DNA of 64,000 nucleotides from an uncultured Phycisphaerae bacterium (GCA_937928595.1 CALGJV010000004.1:97430-161429); one strand, 5' to 3'; counted from the stretch's first letter, positions 35,002 to 43,851 are shown. The notes: generated by a model not told the origin, from the letters alone. Numbers and translations are program-made.

Positions 35002-35031
35002 TGGACAACCGCCGCTGACCGCGGTAGCATA
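35002..35031 (+). promoter_or_regulatory. Possible sigma-70 promoter after the flagellar cluster
   Basis: TTGGAC, 18-nt spacer, TAGCAT, about 30 nt upstream of the small gene at 35061. It would separate that gene and coaD from the flagellar operon. Confidence 0.4.
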
Positions 35032-35060
35032 TCCGCCAGCAGCCCAGGAGCGGACCGGCG

Positions 35061-35369
35061 ATGGAACTGCGCGCCACCGGCGGCGGACGGGTCGAGCTGA
35101 GCCTTTCCCTGGAACAGGCCAAACGCATCTACACCGCGCTCTTCTGCCGGCTCCAGACCGGCGGCTGCACCTCCTTCACCGACCTCGACCAGGATGATCT
35201 CTTGCTGACGCTCCAGACGTTCCTCCAGCGGGAGGCGGCCGTGCAGGGGATCGACGGCACGGACCACGTCGAGTGGGAGCGGTTCCTCGGGATCACGCAC
35301 CCCGCGAGCTGTCCGCGCCGCGGGGCCGCCGACTCCCCGGGTCCGGTCCGCCGCCAGACCACCCCGTGA
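35061..35369 (+). CDS. Hypothetical protein between flbD and coaD
   Basis: A 102-aa acidic protein with a Cys pair (LFCRLQTGGC) and helical segments; no family recognised. The C-terminal 20 residues are Pro/Arg-rich. AGGAG precedes the ATG. Its stop overlaps a GTG in the coaD frame and lies 8 bp before the coaD ATG, so the two are probably cotranscribed. Confidence 0.6.
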   Translation: MELRATGGGRVELSLSLEQAKRIYTALFCRLQTGGCTSFTDLDQDDLLLTLQTFLQREAAVQGIDGTDHVEWERFLGITHPASCPRRGAADSPGPVRRQTTP

Positions 35370-35377
35370 ACGGCGTC

Positions 35378-35893
35378 ATGAGCCACCCGGACCAGAAGAT
35401 CATCGCCGTCTACCAGGGTTCGTTCGACCCGGTCACGTACGGCCACCTCGACATCATTCGCCGGGCCGCCCGCCTCTTCAACGAACTGGTGGTCGGCATC
35501 GGCGTGAACCCGGAGAAGGAGCAGCTCTTCGATCCGCAGGAGCGGCTGGAGCTGCTGCTGCCGCATATCCGGGACCTGCCCAATGTCCGCGCCGCGACGT
35601 ACGACGGCCTGACCATTGACTTCGTGCGACACTGCGGCGGGCAGGTGCTCGTGCGCGGCATCCGCGACCTCGCCGACCTGAGCAACGAGGTCAAGCTCGC
35701 CACGCTCAACCGGCTGGTCGGCGGCGTCGAGTCGGTCTTCATGCTCGCCAACGACCAGCACGTTCTAACCAGCAGCACGTACATCAAGCAGATCTACGAA
35801 CTGGGCGGGGGCGACCTCGCCCGCGTCGCGCAGCTCGTGCCGCCCAACGTCGCCCGACGCCTCGCCGAGAAGCTGGGCCGTCCGCGCACCTGA
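35378..35893 (+). CDS. coaD: Phosphopantetheine adenylyltransferase
   Basis: A 171-aa enzyme that makes dephospho-CoA from 4'-phosphopantetheine and ATP. The nucleotidyltransferase motif GSFDPVTYGHLDIIRRAA is at the N-terminus, followed by YDGLTIDFV, VRGIRDLADLSNEV and TSSTYIKQI, all family-specific. Start at ATG 35378; a GTG at 35366 overlapping the previous stop is possible. Homologues are about 160 aa, which fits either. Confidence 0.96.
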   Translation: MSHPDQKIIAVYQGSFDPVTYGHLDIIRRAARLFNELVVGIGVNPEKEQLFDPQERLELLLPHIRDLPNVRAATYDGLTIDFVRHCGGQVLVRGIRDLADLSNEVKLATLNRLVGGVESVFMLANDQHVLTSSTYIKQIYELGGGDLARVAQLVPPNVARRLAEKLGRPRT

Positions 35894-35902
35894 GGAGTTC
35901 GC

Positions 35903-37189
35903 ATGCCGGCGGAAGCCCCGGATCCCTCGCCGGCCGCCGCCCCGCGGACCGGTCCCGCGCGGCCCCGCACCATCCTGCTCTGGATTCTGCTGCTGGGCGC
36001 GGTGGCGGCCGCGCTGTACGCCGCCGCGCCGTGGCTGCTGCCGGCCCGCATCCGCGAGGGCCCGTTCGTGCAGAGGACCGGCCCCGACGCCGTCACGCTC
36101 ATCTGGTACACCACGCGCCCGGTCGAGTGCGGCGTCGTGCTCACCGACGGCGCCGAGCACTTCACGCCGGCCGCCGGGACCGCCACCGACGGCTATCGCT
36201 ACCGCGTCCGTCTCACCGGCCTCGCGCCCGGCCAGCGCTATCCGTACCGCATTCGTGCGGGCGGTCGCGACCTGACGTCCGCGCTCCTGTTCGAGACGGC
36301 CCGCGCCGCCGACGAACCGCTGGCCTTCATCGTGTTCGGCGACAGCGGGAAGGGCTCGCGGGCGCAGTACGAGCTGGCCGCGGCCATGCTACAGGCGGCC
36401 CCGCCGGCGGACTTCCTGCTGCACACGGGCGACATCGTATATCCCGACGGCGCGCGGTCCGGGTACGAGGCGCGCTTCTTCGCGCCGTACCGCGCACTGC
36501 TGAGCCGCGTCACGTTCTGGCCGTGCCTTGGCAACCACGACATCAAGGACAACGGCGGCGCGGCGTATCGCGACATCTTCGAACTGCCCGAGAACGGCCC
36601 GCCCGGCCTGACGCCGGAGCACAACTACTGGTTCGACTACGCGGCCGCCCGGGTGGCGGTCGTCGATACGAACGTGGACGAAGCCGTGCTGCGCGAGCAG
36701 GTCGCGCCGTGGCTCCGCGCGGTGCTCGCGGCGCGCGGGCCGCGCTGGCGCTTCGTCGCGTTCCACCATCCGCCGTATACGGGCGGCAAGTACAAGCCCG
36801 ACGAGCGCGTGCAGCGGACGCTGGTGCCCGTGCTGGAGGAGACCGGCGTCGATGTCGTGTTCAACGGGCACGACCACAACTACCAGCGCACCCATCCCCT
36901 CCGCGCCGGACAAATCGTCGCGCCCGACATCGGCGTGGTTTACGTCGTCACCGGCGCGGGCGGCGCACGGCTCTACGACGTCTCCCCCACCCCGCCCCCG
37001 TACATCGCCGAGCACGAACACCGCCGTTGGAGCTTCACCCACGTCATCGTGCGGGGTGACGAGCTCACCCTCCAACAAATCGGAACCGACGGGCAGCCCT
37101 TCGCCCGCGTCACCTGGCGCAAAACCGCGGCCGCACCCGCTACTCCTCCGCCGGCGACGGGGGCGGTTCCGCCGGTTCCCGCACCCTGA
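35903..37189 (+). CDS. Purple acid phosphatase-like metallophosphoesterase
   Basis: A 428-aa membrane-anchored enzyme. A transmembrane helix (about residues 22-45) precedes a fibronectin-like domain and a calcineurin-type catalytic domain. Metal-binding motifs are in order: FGDSGKG, HTGDIVYPDG, CLGNHDIKDN, FHHPPY and NGHDHNYQR. It should release phosphate from esters outside the cytoplasm. AGGAG lies 6 nt before the ATG, right after coaD. Its 3' end overlaps the convergent lipoprotein gene by 50 bp, and a PhnD-like binding protein next door suggests a phosphorus theme. Confidence 0.9.
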   Translation: MPAEAPDPSPAAAPRTGPARPRTILLWILLLGAVAAALYAAAPWLLPARIREGPFVQRTGPDAVTLIWYTTRPVECGVVLTDGAEHFTPAAGTATDGYRYRVRLTGLAPGQRYPYRIRAGGRDLTSALLFETARAADEPLAFIVFGDSGKGSRAQYELAAAMLQAAPPADFLLHTGDIVYPDGARSGYEARFFAPYRALLSRVTFWPCLGNHDIKDNGGAAYRDIFELPENGPPGLTPEHNYWFDYAAARVAVVDTNVDEAVLREQVAPWLRAVLAARGPRWRFVAFHHPPYTGGKYKPDERVQRTLVPVLEETGVDVVFNGHDHNYQRTHPLRAGQIVAPDIGVVYVVTGAGGARLYDVSPTPPPYIAEHEHRRWSFTHVIVRGDELTLQQIGTDGQPFARVTWRKTAAAPATPPPATGAVPPVPAP

Positions 37190-38099
37190 GCGCGCGGCAC
37201 CCCGCCAGAACCTCGTCGGTCGCCGCGACGTAGCCGCCGCAGCCCTGCGCCGCGACCGCCCCTGCGTGCCGCGGGCCCACGCCCAGCAAAAAGTCCAGCA
37301 GTTCCCGGCTCCGCGCCGCGCTCAGTCGCTTCGGAACCACCACGAGCTGCCGCGGCAACGCCACGGTGCGGGCCAGGACACGCAGCTCGCTCTGCACCGG
37401 CCCGGCTGCCGCGCTTTCGGTGGCGTCGATCCCGCGGTCGGGCGCCAACGCCTCCCACTCCCCTTCCGTCATGAAACCGGCGGCGGCATTGCCCGCGAGC
37501 ACGGCCTGGGCGACCGCGCGTCCGTCCGGCAAGTGCTTGAGCGAGCCCGGCACCGGCAGGAGCTCCAGCGCCAGGTCGCCCTTCGCCAGCCCGCTCTGCT
37601 CGAGCAGGTGCAACGCCGCATGATGCGTCAGAGAGTCATTCTGCGGACCAAACGCGATCGACCGCCCGCGCAGCGCCGCAACCTCGCGGATGTCTCCGGC
37701 GGCCGGCACGACCAGCACGGCGGCTTGGCACGCACGGCCGTCGCTGTCCCGGGATACCGCCAGCACCTGCAACGTGTCGCGGTCCGAAAGCTGCGCGAAC
37801 TGCACAGGGCTCAGCAGCGCCGCATGGTACCGCCCGCTCTCCAACCCGAGTCGCGCTTGGAACAGGTAGCAGGTCTCGACGCTCGCCGGTCGCCCGGTCT
37901 CCGCCTCGTACGCGCGCTCGAAGGCCTCATACCGCGGGTACTGACCGAAAGGCTCCGCCGGCTTCGGCGGTGGCTCGATGACCGCCGCGATGACCAGCAC
38001 ATCCCCCGCGGGACCGCCCAAACTGAGCAACCGGTCCCCTACGCTCCGACAACCCGGAATGGCGACGAGCACGCAGCCGATCAGCAGAGTCCGACACAT
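37140..38099 (-). CDS. PhnD-like phosphate/phosphonate-binding lipoprotein
   Basis: About 319 aa. An N-terminal signal with a likely lipobox (VAIPGC, Cys17) is followed by a periplasmic binding fold of the PhnD/SsuA-like type, with LRGRSIAFGPQNDSLTHHAALHLL as the family segment. It would bind phosphate, phosphite, phosphonate or a similar anion. No permease or ATPase lies beside it, so it may be an orphan or sensor-type receptor. AGGAG precedes ATG 38099. It overlaps the phosphatase gene tail-to-tail. Confidence 0.75.
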   Translation of the reverse strand: MCRTLLIGCVLVAIPGCRSVGDRLLSLGGPAGDVLVIAAVIEPPPKPAEPFGQYPRYEAFERAYEAETGRPASVETCYLFQARLGLESGRYHAALLSPVQFAQLSDRDTLQVLAVSRDSDGRACQAAVLVVPAAGDIREVAALRGRSIAFGPQNDSLTHHAALHLLEQSGLAKGDLALELLPVPGSLKHLPDGRAVAQAVLAGNAAAGFMTEGEWEALAPDRGIDATESAAAGPVQSELRVLARTVALPRQLVVVPKRLSAARSRELLDFLLGVGPRHAGAVAAQGCGGYVAATDEVLAGCRALRVREPAEPPPSPAEE

Positions 38100-38163
38100 C
38101 CGTATCGCTCCTGCCTCGGCCCTGACCGACATTATACCGCACAGCAAACCCGCGGCGGCCGAC

Positions 38164-39132
38164 CTACTCGGGCGTGTCATAATCCGGCAACTCATCGCGG
38201 TCGAAGACCGGCCCGTCCCGGCACGCCAGGGCCCAGTGCCAGCCGCCTGCGGGTCCGCTCCGCCGGCGGACCACGCACGACAGGCAGGTGCCGATGCCGC
38301 AACCCATGTTCCGCTCAATGCACAGCTGGCAGTCCCAACCGCGCGCCCGCGTCTGGGCCGCGACCGCCCGCAGCATCGCCTCCGGCCCGCAGGCCAGCAC
38401 CAGCGGCGCCGCGCCCGCCAGCCGCGCAGCGAGTTCCGGCAGTGTATCGGTGACGCGACCCCGTAGCCCAGCGCTGCCGTCGTCGGTCGTGATCGCGACC
38501 GGATACGCCGCCCCACCGGGCAGCGCCACGCACGGCCGCGGTACGCCGTGCGGATCCGGAGCCTCGGTCAACTCGACGGGCAACAGGTCGGCCCGCAGCG
38601 CGCCGAAGACCAGGTACACGGCCGGATGCTCGCGGGCGCGCAGTTCGCGCGCCAGATACAACAGCGGCGGAATCCCCACGCCGCCGCCGATCAGCAGCAG
38701 CGGCCGGGGTTCCGGCGGAATGCGAAAGCCCCGGCCGAGCGGACCGGTCAGGTTGAGAACCGCCCCCACGCGCAGATGCTCCAGCCACGCGGTGCCGACG
38801 CCGACGGTTCGGGAGATCACGCACAGCCGTGTCGTGCCGTCCGCGGCGCGGTAACGGTCCGCGATGCTGAACGGCCGGCGCAAGTACGGCCGGCGCTCGC
38901 GAAAATCGGCCGCCCCGATTTCCGGAAACGCGTCGGCCGGCCACTCCCGCTCCGTGTCGAGAGCGTCCGTACGCCCGTCCTGGCAGAGCAACTGGAGAAA
39001 CTGGCCCGGCGTGGACGGCGGAAAGTCCTCGATGGCCGCCTCGATCCGCACGTGTTCACGGCAGAGCGCCGTCACGCATGTGACGTGGGCTTCGACCGAA
39101 CATGCCGGTTGCCATTCGCTCGCGATCGACAT
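38164..39132 (-). CDS. pyrK: Dihydroorotate dehydrogenase electron-transfer subunit PyrK
   Basis: About 322 aa. An FAD-binding ferredoxin-reductase-type domain (RRPFSIADRY, GPLGRGF) is followed by an NAD-binding domain (LLLIGGGVGIPPLLYLAREL) and a [2Fe-2S] site, CGIGTCLSC with a fourth Cys in ACRDG. It passes electrons from NAD-linked orotate formation (class 1B, PyrDB partner). pyrD is not in the window. GGAGG is 5 nt before the ATG. A promoter and an intrinsic terminator upstream suggest attenuation. Confidence 0.93.
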   Translation of the reverse strand: MSIASEWQPACSVEAHVTCVTALCREHVRIEAAIEDFPPSTPGQFLQLLCQDGRTDALDTEREWPADAFPEIGAADFRERRPYLRRPFSIADRYRAADGTTRLCVISRTVGVGTAWLEHLRVGAVLNLTGPLGRGFRIPPEPRPLLLIGGGVGIPPLLYLARELRAREHPAVYLVFGALRADLLPVELTEAPDPHGVPRPCVALPGGAAYPVAITTDDGSAGLRGRVTDTLPELAARLAGAAPLVLACGPEAMLRAVAAQTRARGWDCQLCIERNMGCGIGTCLSCVVRRRSGPAGGWHWALACRDGPVFDRDELPDYDTPE

Positions 39133-39241
39133 CCGGGCCTCCGGAGCACCTCACGGCCTGCCGCAACCGCGCCGCGAACGCGCGCGGGGCACGTCGCTGC
39201 ACAGTGCGCGGGCGACGGTATGCGCGCGTTGAAGCAAAGTC

Positions 39242-39286
39242 AAAAAAAGCTTCCGGAACCGAACCACGAAGGTCGGCCCCGGAAGC
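39242..39286 (-). terminator. Rho-independent terminator upstream of pyrK
   Basis: Minus-strand stem GCTTCCGG and CCGGAAGC, extended by CCGACC with GGTTCGG, loop TTCGT, followed by seven T residues. It is the clearest intrinsic terminator in the window. It lies between a strong promoter and pyrK, 110 nt before the pyrK start. Confidence 0.85.
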
Positions 39287-39350
39287 GCGCCACGGCTGAA
39301 ACAGCCGCAAAGTCTGTTGCTGTCGCTCACGGTGGAGTGCACCGCTGACG
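39242..39350 (-). ncRNA. Candidate ~109-nt small RNA or pyrK attenuator leader
   Basis: Predicted transcript from a start near 39350 to the T-tract at 39242. It contains GGTG/CACC and CGGCTG/CAGCCG (39293-39307) hairpins before the terminator. It is either a free small RNA or a leader whose terminator is bypassed to express pyrK. No PyrR-binding consensus was found. Confidence 0.55.
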
Positions 39351-39356
39351 GCATGG

Positions 39357-39385
39357 ACTATACCAGAAGCGCCGGGCGCTGTCCA
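39357..39385 (-). promoter_or_regulatory. Sigma-70 promoter upstream of pyrK
   Basis: Minus strand: TGGACA (39385-39380), 17-nt spacer, TATAGT (39362-39357). Ten of twelve consensus bases match. Confidence 0.75.
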
Positions 39386-39588
39386 CAAAAAGGGTCGCAT
39401 TTGACTGTCCCCTGCGTCTTGCGGTAAGGTCATAATATGAATAGACTTGCGATTGCAGAACGTTCGCAGATTTCGGCCGGAGGCCGTTCGGGAACGCGCA
39501 CGATCGCACCCTCTCAATGCCCCCGGTCGAGCCCGCGCAGCCCGCTTTCCGCGCCGCCCGCAGCGGTGAGCACAACGAGGTCTCAGGC

Positions 39589-40002
39589 GTGAGCAAACCG
39601 ATCTACCACGTGGCTCTCGCACTGGTGCATGACGGGCCGCGCTGGCTTGTCGCCCGCCGACTGCCCCACGCTCACCTGGGGGGGCTTTGGGAGTTCCCCG
39701 GCGGCAAGTGCGGACCGGGGGAGACCGCGGTGGCCGCGGCGTTGCGCGAACTCCGCGAGGAGTGCGGCGTCGAGGCCGAGGCGCAGTGCGAACTCGCGGG
39801 GCGGTCGTGCGAGTACGAGGACCGGATTGTTCATCTCGCGCCGGTGGTCTGCCGCTGGACGCGAGGCACACCCCGGCCGCTGGGCAGCGCCGAGTGCCGC
39901 TGGGTTACGACCGCGGAACTCGCGGCGCTCGAGATGCCCGCGGTCAACGCCGACCTCGTCCGGCAGGCCGTGACCTGGGTGCAGGCCGGCGGCGGGGCCT
40001 GA
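39589..40002 (+). CDS. MutT-type Nudix hydrolase
   Basis: About 137 aa. The full Nudix box is present (GGKCGPGETAVAAALRELREECGV), preceded by LGGLWEFPGGK as in MutT-type 8-oxo-dGTP pyrophosphatases. It would sanitise oxidised nucleotides. GTG 39589 was chosen because GAGG is 8 nt upstream and VSKPIYHVALAL begins the domain; an in-frame ATG at 39517 would add 24 residues. Confidence 0.88.
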   Translation: MSKPIYHVALALVHDGPRWLVARRLPHAHLGGLWEFPGGKCGPGETAVAAALRELREECGVEAEAQCELAGRSCEYEDRIVHLAPVVCRWTRGTPRPLGSAECRWVTTAELAALEMPAVNADLVRQAVTWVQAGGGA

Positions 40003-40022
40003 GCCCGCCCGGGCAACCTGCA

Positions 40023-41597
40023 TCAGCGCGCCCCACCCTCCTGCTGCCACTTCTCCAGCTCGGTGCGGAGCGCCCGCTCCTCCGGCGACTCGAGCGCGTG
40101 CGCCAGGTCGATCGCCTCCTGCAACGCCTTGAGCGCCTCGCTCGATCGGCCGAGCTGGCGGTACGCCCGGGCCAGCTGCGTCAGGCACGCGAGCTGCATC
40201 GGCAGGTCGTCGCCCCTCCGCAGACCCGCACGAGCGCTTTCGAACCGCGCGCAGGCCTCCTGCGGCTGGCCCATGTCGAGGTACACGCCGCCGATGACGA
40301 CCTGGACCGACGGCCGTGCGGCCGCGTCGGCGAGCGTGAGGCAGTTGTCCAGCGCGTCAAGCGCCTCGCGCCAGCGCTGCTGCCCGCGGTAGGTGTTGCC
40401 GAGGTACATCCAGGCCGTGGCCTGGTGGCGCCGCGAGTTCAGCTCGGTGGCCAAGGCGAGCGTGCGCTCGTGCGCGCGCAGCGCGGCGTCGACGCGGCCG
40501 AGGCGCTCGTAGGCGAGTGCGAGCTTGTTGGTGGCGGGCAGGTTCGCCACCCGGTCGCCGAGCGCATCCAGTTCGGCGACGAGCAGCTCCTGCCATTCGG
40601 CCGCCCGGGCCACATCATCGAGCTCCATGCGCCGCAAGCGCTCCGGCGTCAGCGCCGCGCCGGGCGGCGGGGTGCGGGCGAGGTACAGGTCGCAGATCGT
40701 GTTGAGCGCGGCGATCCGGCCATAGGGATCGTCGCACGCGTCGGCCAGCGACAGGGCCGTTTCGGCCCGCGTCATCGCCGCGTCGAACGCGCCCTCGCGT
40801 TGCAGCAGCAGGGCCTGCCCGAGCTCGGCGGCGGCCCGGTCGATGCGGTCGTCGTCCATGCGGGCCTGCACGGCCAGCCCGCGCAGGCGGGCCGCGGCCT
40901 GCCGCACGGCCCCGCCGCGCAGTTCGAGCTGCGCCAGCAGCGCCGCGGCCGCACGGAAGCGTCCGTCGGCGTCCACGGCCTCCGCGGCGTGCCGCGCGGC
41001 CTCGCGTACGTTCTCGGCGCGGGCCGCGGCGACGGCCTTGGCGAACGACTCGACGGCGTCCACCGAGCGGCTGGGCGGATTGAACAGCGATTCCGGCACG
41101 GCCCGTGCGCCGCCGGGGTGCAGTTCGTCGAGCACGACGCGCGTGACGCCGTCGAGCAGCGCGAAGAAGCGTCCCGGGGGCACGTCGTGCGCGGACGTTC
41201 GCACGCCGTCGCGCAGCGCGACCAGTTCGAGACCGGCCGCGCAGGCGCTGGACGTCCCGCGGGTCGTTCCGCTCAGCAGGTGCGTCGCGCCGAGGGCCCG
41301 CGCGACCTCCGGCCAGGCCGGCGGGGCGCCGCCCGTCGGGGTCAGCTCCGCCCGCGCCTGCACGAGCCGGATCGTGGGCAGGACGATCAGTCCCGGGGCG
41401 CGCCGCAGACGCGCGGCCGTCAACTCCTCGAGCGCCACCGCGATCCACGCGTCGCGCTCGTCGCCGTCGGCCGCCGGCGTGAAGCCGGCCACCGCCAGCC
41501 GCGGCCGGGCCGGCGCCGATTGCGGGGCCTGGGCCGCCGCGGCGCCCCACACCGCCAGAAGGACCGCCACGCCGCCCAGCCGGGTCCGCGTTCTCAC
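40023..41597 (-). CDS. Secreted TPR protein with FlgO/TolB-like N-terminal domain
   Basis: A 524-aa protein with signal peptide (VAVLLAVWGAAAAQA). An N-terminal alpha/beta domain follows (RLAVAGFTPAADGDERDAWIAVALEELTAARL), of the type found in envelope proteins that sense or build assemblies. TPR repeats span about residues 190-520, with classic units such as TAWMYLGNTYRGQQRWREALDALDNCL. The GTG at 41597 follows the ABC ATPase stop by 7 nt, so the genes are cotranscribed. Function unknown. Confidence 0.7.
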   Translation of the reverse strand: MRTRTRLGGVAVLLAVWGAAAAQAPQSAPARPRLAVAGFTPAADGDERDAWIAVALEELTAARLRRAPGLIVLPTIRLVQARAELTPTGGAPPAWPEVARALGATHLLSGTTRGTSSACAAGLELVALRDGVRTSAHDVPPGRFFALLDGVTRVVLDELHPGGARAVPESLFNPPSRSVDAVESFAKAVAAARAENVREAARHAAEAVDADGRFRAAAALLAQLELRGGAVRQAAARLRGLAVQARMDDDRIDRAAAELGQALLLQREGAFDAAMTRAETALSLADACDDPYGRIAALNTICDLYLARTPPPGAALTPERLRRMELDDVARAAEWQELLVAELDALGDRVANLPATNKLALAYERLGRVDAALRAHERTLALATELNSRRHQATAWMYLGNTYRGQQRWREALDALDNCLTLADAAARPSVQVVIGGVYLDMGQPQEACARFESARAGLRRGDDLPMQLACLTQLARAYRQLGRSSEALKALQEAIDLAHALESPEERALRTELEKWQQEGGAR

Positions 41598-41604
41598 GGG
41601 TGTC

Positions 41605-43119
41605 CTAGCCTCCCATGGCGGCCTGCACCACGCGCTGCGGCGTGGCATCCGGGCCGCGGAGTTCCGTCACGATCCGGCCGCGGTGCATGACCAGCACGCG
41701 GTCGGCCAGCGCCAGGAGCTCCGGCAGCTCGCTGGTGATGAGCAGAATACCGAGTCCGGCGGCCGTGAGGGCGCGCAGCAGCGCGTAAATATCGGCCTTC
41801 GCGCCCACGTCGATGCCGCGGGTGGGCTCGTCGAGCAGCAACACGCGCGGTTCGGTGAGCAGCCAGCGGGCCAGCAGGACCTTCTGCTGGTTGCCGCCCG
41901 ACAGCGCCGTCACCGGCGCGTCCAGCCCCGGCCCCCGCACGCGCAGCCGCGCCAGCCATGGCGCGGCCTGGGCGCGCTCGCGCCGTCGGTTCAGGAGGCC
42001 GCCGCGGCAGCACGCCGGCACGGTCGCGAGGCCGATGTTGTGCAGCACCGACATCGACAGCACCAACCCGCTGGTTTTTCGATCGTTCGTCAGCAGCGCC
42101 ACGCCCCGGCGCAGAGCGGCGCGCGGCGTCCGCGGCTCCAGCGGCTCCCCGTCCACCGTCACCCGGCCGGCGGCCCCGCCTTCCGGGCGTCCGAAGATCG
42201 CCCCGAGCATCTCGCTGGCCCCGGAACCCAGCAGTCCCGCCAGCCCGACGATCTCCCCCGACCGCACCGTCAGGGACACGTCGTCCACCAGCCGCCGCCC
42301 ACTGGCCGGATCGCGACAGGTGAGGTGCTCCACTTGCAGCCGGACCGCGCCCGGCAACGCGGTGCGCGGCGGGAAAGTCTGCGTCAGTTCGCGGCCGACC
42401 ATCCACTCCACGAGCCGGTCGCGCGGGAGGTCGGCGGCCGCGGCCGTGCCCACGTGCCGCCCGTCGCGGAGCACGGTGACGCGGTCGGCCAGCGCGTAGA
42501 TTTCTTCGAGTTTGTGCGAGATGTACAGGACGGCCAAGCCGCGATCGCGCAGGCGGCGCACGAGCTCGAACAGCCGGTCCGTGTCGCTCTCGGCCAGCGT
42601 GCTGGTCGGCTCGTCCATGATGAGCACGCGGGTTGTGCGGGTAAGCGCCTTGGCAATCTCGACGAGCTGCTGCGCCGCCAGCGGCAGTTCGGCCACGGGG
42701 CGGGCGACGTCGAGCGTGACGCCGAGCTGCATGCGCAGGATCTCCGCGGCGGCGGACCGCAAGGCGCGGTGGCGGACAAGGCCGAGGCGCGAGCGCGGTT
42801 CGCGCCCGAGAAAAAGGTTCTCGGCGGCGGACAGGTCGGGGACGAGGGCCAGTTCCTGGTGGATGACGGACAGGCCGCGATTTTCGGCGTCGCGCGGGCT
42901 GCGAGGAGCGTAGGGCTGCCCGTCGAGGGTCATGGTGCCGCTGTGGTCGCGGTAGACGCCGGCCAGAATCTTGATCAGCGTGCTCTTACCGGCGCCGTTC
43001 TCGCCGACGAGAGCGTGGATCTCGCCCGCCGCGAGGTCGAGATCGACGTCGCGCAGCACCTCCACGCCGTCGAAGCGCTTGCCCAGGCCGCAGGCCGTCA
43101 ACCGTCGGGGGGGGTCCAT
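41605..43119 (-). CDS. RbsA-type double ABC ATPase
   Basis: A 504-aa fusion of two ABC domains as in ribose/xylose/galactose importers. The first has Walker A GENGAGKST (39-47) and Walker B LIMDEPTSTL. The second has a degenerate Walker A (GLLGSGASEM), as is usual in this family, with signature LSGGNQQKV and Walker B LLLDEPTRGID. It would power sugar or nucleoside import, but no permease or binding protein is adjacent. The downstream TPR gene and upstream coiled-coil gene do not belong to a known importer. Confidence 0.93.
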   Translation of the reverse strand: MDPPRRLTACGLGKRFDGVEVLRDVDLDLAAGEIHALVGENGAGKSTLIKILAGVYRDHSGTMTLDGQPYAPRSPRDAENRGLSVIHQELALVPDLSAAENLFLGREPRSRLGLVRHRALRSAAAEILRMQLGVTLDVARPVAELPLAAQQLVEIAKALTRTTRVLIMDEPTSTLAESDTDRLFELVRRLRDRGLAVLYISHKLEEIYALADRVTVLRDGRHVGTAAAADLPRDRLVEWMVGRELTQTFPPRTALPGAVRLQVEHLTCRDPASGRRLVDDVSLTVRSGEIVGLAGLLGSGASEMLGAIFGRPEGGAAGRVTVDGEPLEPRTPRAALRRGVALLTNDRKTSGLVLSMSVLHNIGLATVPACCRGGLLNRRRERAQAAPWLARLRVRGPGLDAPVTALSGGNQQKVLLARWLLTEPRVLLLDEPTRGIDVGAKADIYALLRALTAAGLGILLITSELPELLALADRVLVMHRGRIVTELRGPDATPQRVVQAAMGG

Positions 43120-43140
43120 GTCGGCCGCCCGCTTGAGGGT

Positions 43141-43626
43141 TCAGCGCCGCGTCTCGAGCCGCGTGACCCGGCTCCGCAGGTCGTCCACCTGGCGGCGGAG
43201 ATCGTCCAGGCGCGAACGCAGCTCGCGCAACTGGCGGTCCACGTCGCCGCCGCCGACGCCGCGCTCCAGGGCCGTCAGCCGGCGGGCCAGGTCGTCCTGC
43301 CGCTGGGTGTTGTCCCGCAACAGGCGTTGGAGCTCCCGCAGGTTGTCGCTGACCGACGACCACCCGGTCTGTCCGCCGGCGCGGCTCAGCTCGCGGAGGC
43401 CGTCTTCGAGAACGGTAACGCGGTGGTCAAGGGTCGGCTTCGTCGGGTCCGCTCGCGCAACGCCGACGGCCTGTTCGAGCCGCTTCAGCCGCTCCGCCAG
43501 TTCGCCGAGGCGCCGCTCCGTGTCGTTCGCTTCGGGCGCGCCCCGGACGAGCGCCCCCGCGAACACCAGCAGGACCAGACCGGCCGGTGCCCAGCGGCCG
43601 GCCCCGCGTCGCATCGCTCCTGTCAT
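43141..43626 (-). CDS. Secreted or anchored coiled-coil protein
   Basis: A 161-aa protein: N-terminal signal or anchor (PAGLVLLVFAGALVRG), then a long heptad coiled coil through the C-terminus (LRELRSRLDDLRRQVDDLRSRVTRLE). No family recognised. ATG 43626 follows AGGGAG by 6 nt; ATG 43614 is possible. It ends 21 bp before the ABC ATPase start and is probably the first gene of that operon. Confidence 0.65.
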   Translation of the reverse strand: MTGAMRRGAGRWAPAGLVLLVFAGALVRGAPEANDTERRLGELAERLKRLEQAVGVARADPTKPTLDHRVTVLEDGLRELSRAGGQTGWSSVSDNLRELQRLLRDNTQRQDDLARRLTALERGVGGGDVDRQLRELRSRLDDLRRQVDDLRSRVTRLETRR

Positions 43627-43851
43627 GGCGGTCTCCCTGGTCGGGCCGCGGCGCGGCGCGCTCCCGCCGTCCGCGCCGCGCGGTCGGCCGGACACATTGT
43701 ACGGGACCGGCCCCGGAATGCAGGTGCCCGCCCGGGTTCTCGGACGTGGGACGGCGGCGGGCCGGGGGCCGGACCCGGCGGAATGAAGGCCGGTGCGGGG
43801 GCGACCGATGTAACAGGGTCCGCCCCTCGGTCCGGCGGCCAAGGATCCGGC

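Larger units (their letters stand above)
39133..39588. other. Intergenic region with pyrK leader and terminator
   Basis: A 456-bp gap between divergent pyrK and the Nudix gene. On the minus strand it carries a strong promoter (39357-39385), two small hairpins and an intrinsic terminator (39242-39286). The remaining part, 39390-39588, is unusually AT-rich for this genome but no further element is certain. Confidence 0.6.

Noticed and set aside
39151..39354. 67-codon minus-strand frame in the pyrK leader
   Set aside because: Starts 2 nt after the -10 box, so its ATG would lie upstream of the expected transcription start, and it contains the terminator hairpin. A leader peptide cannot be excluded but is not supported.
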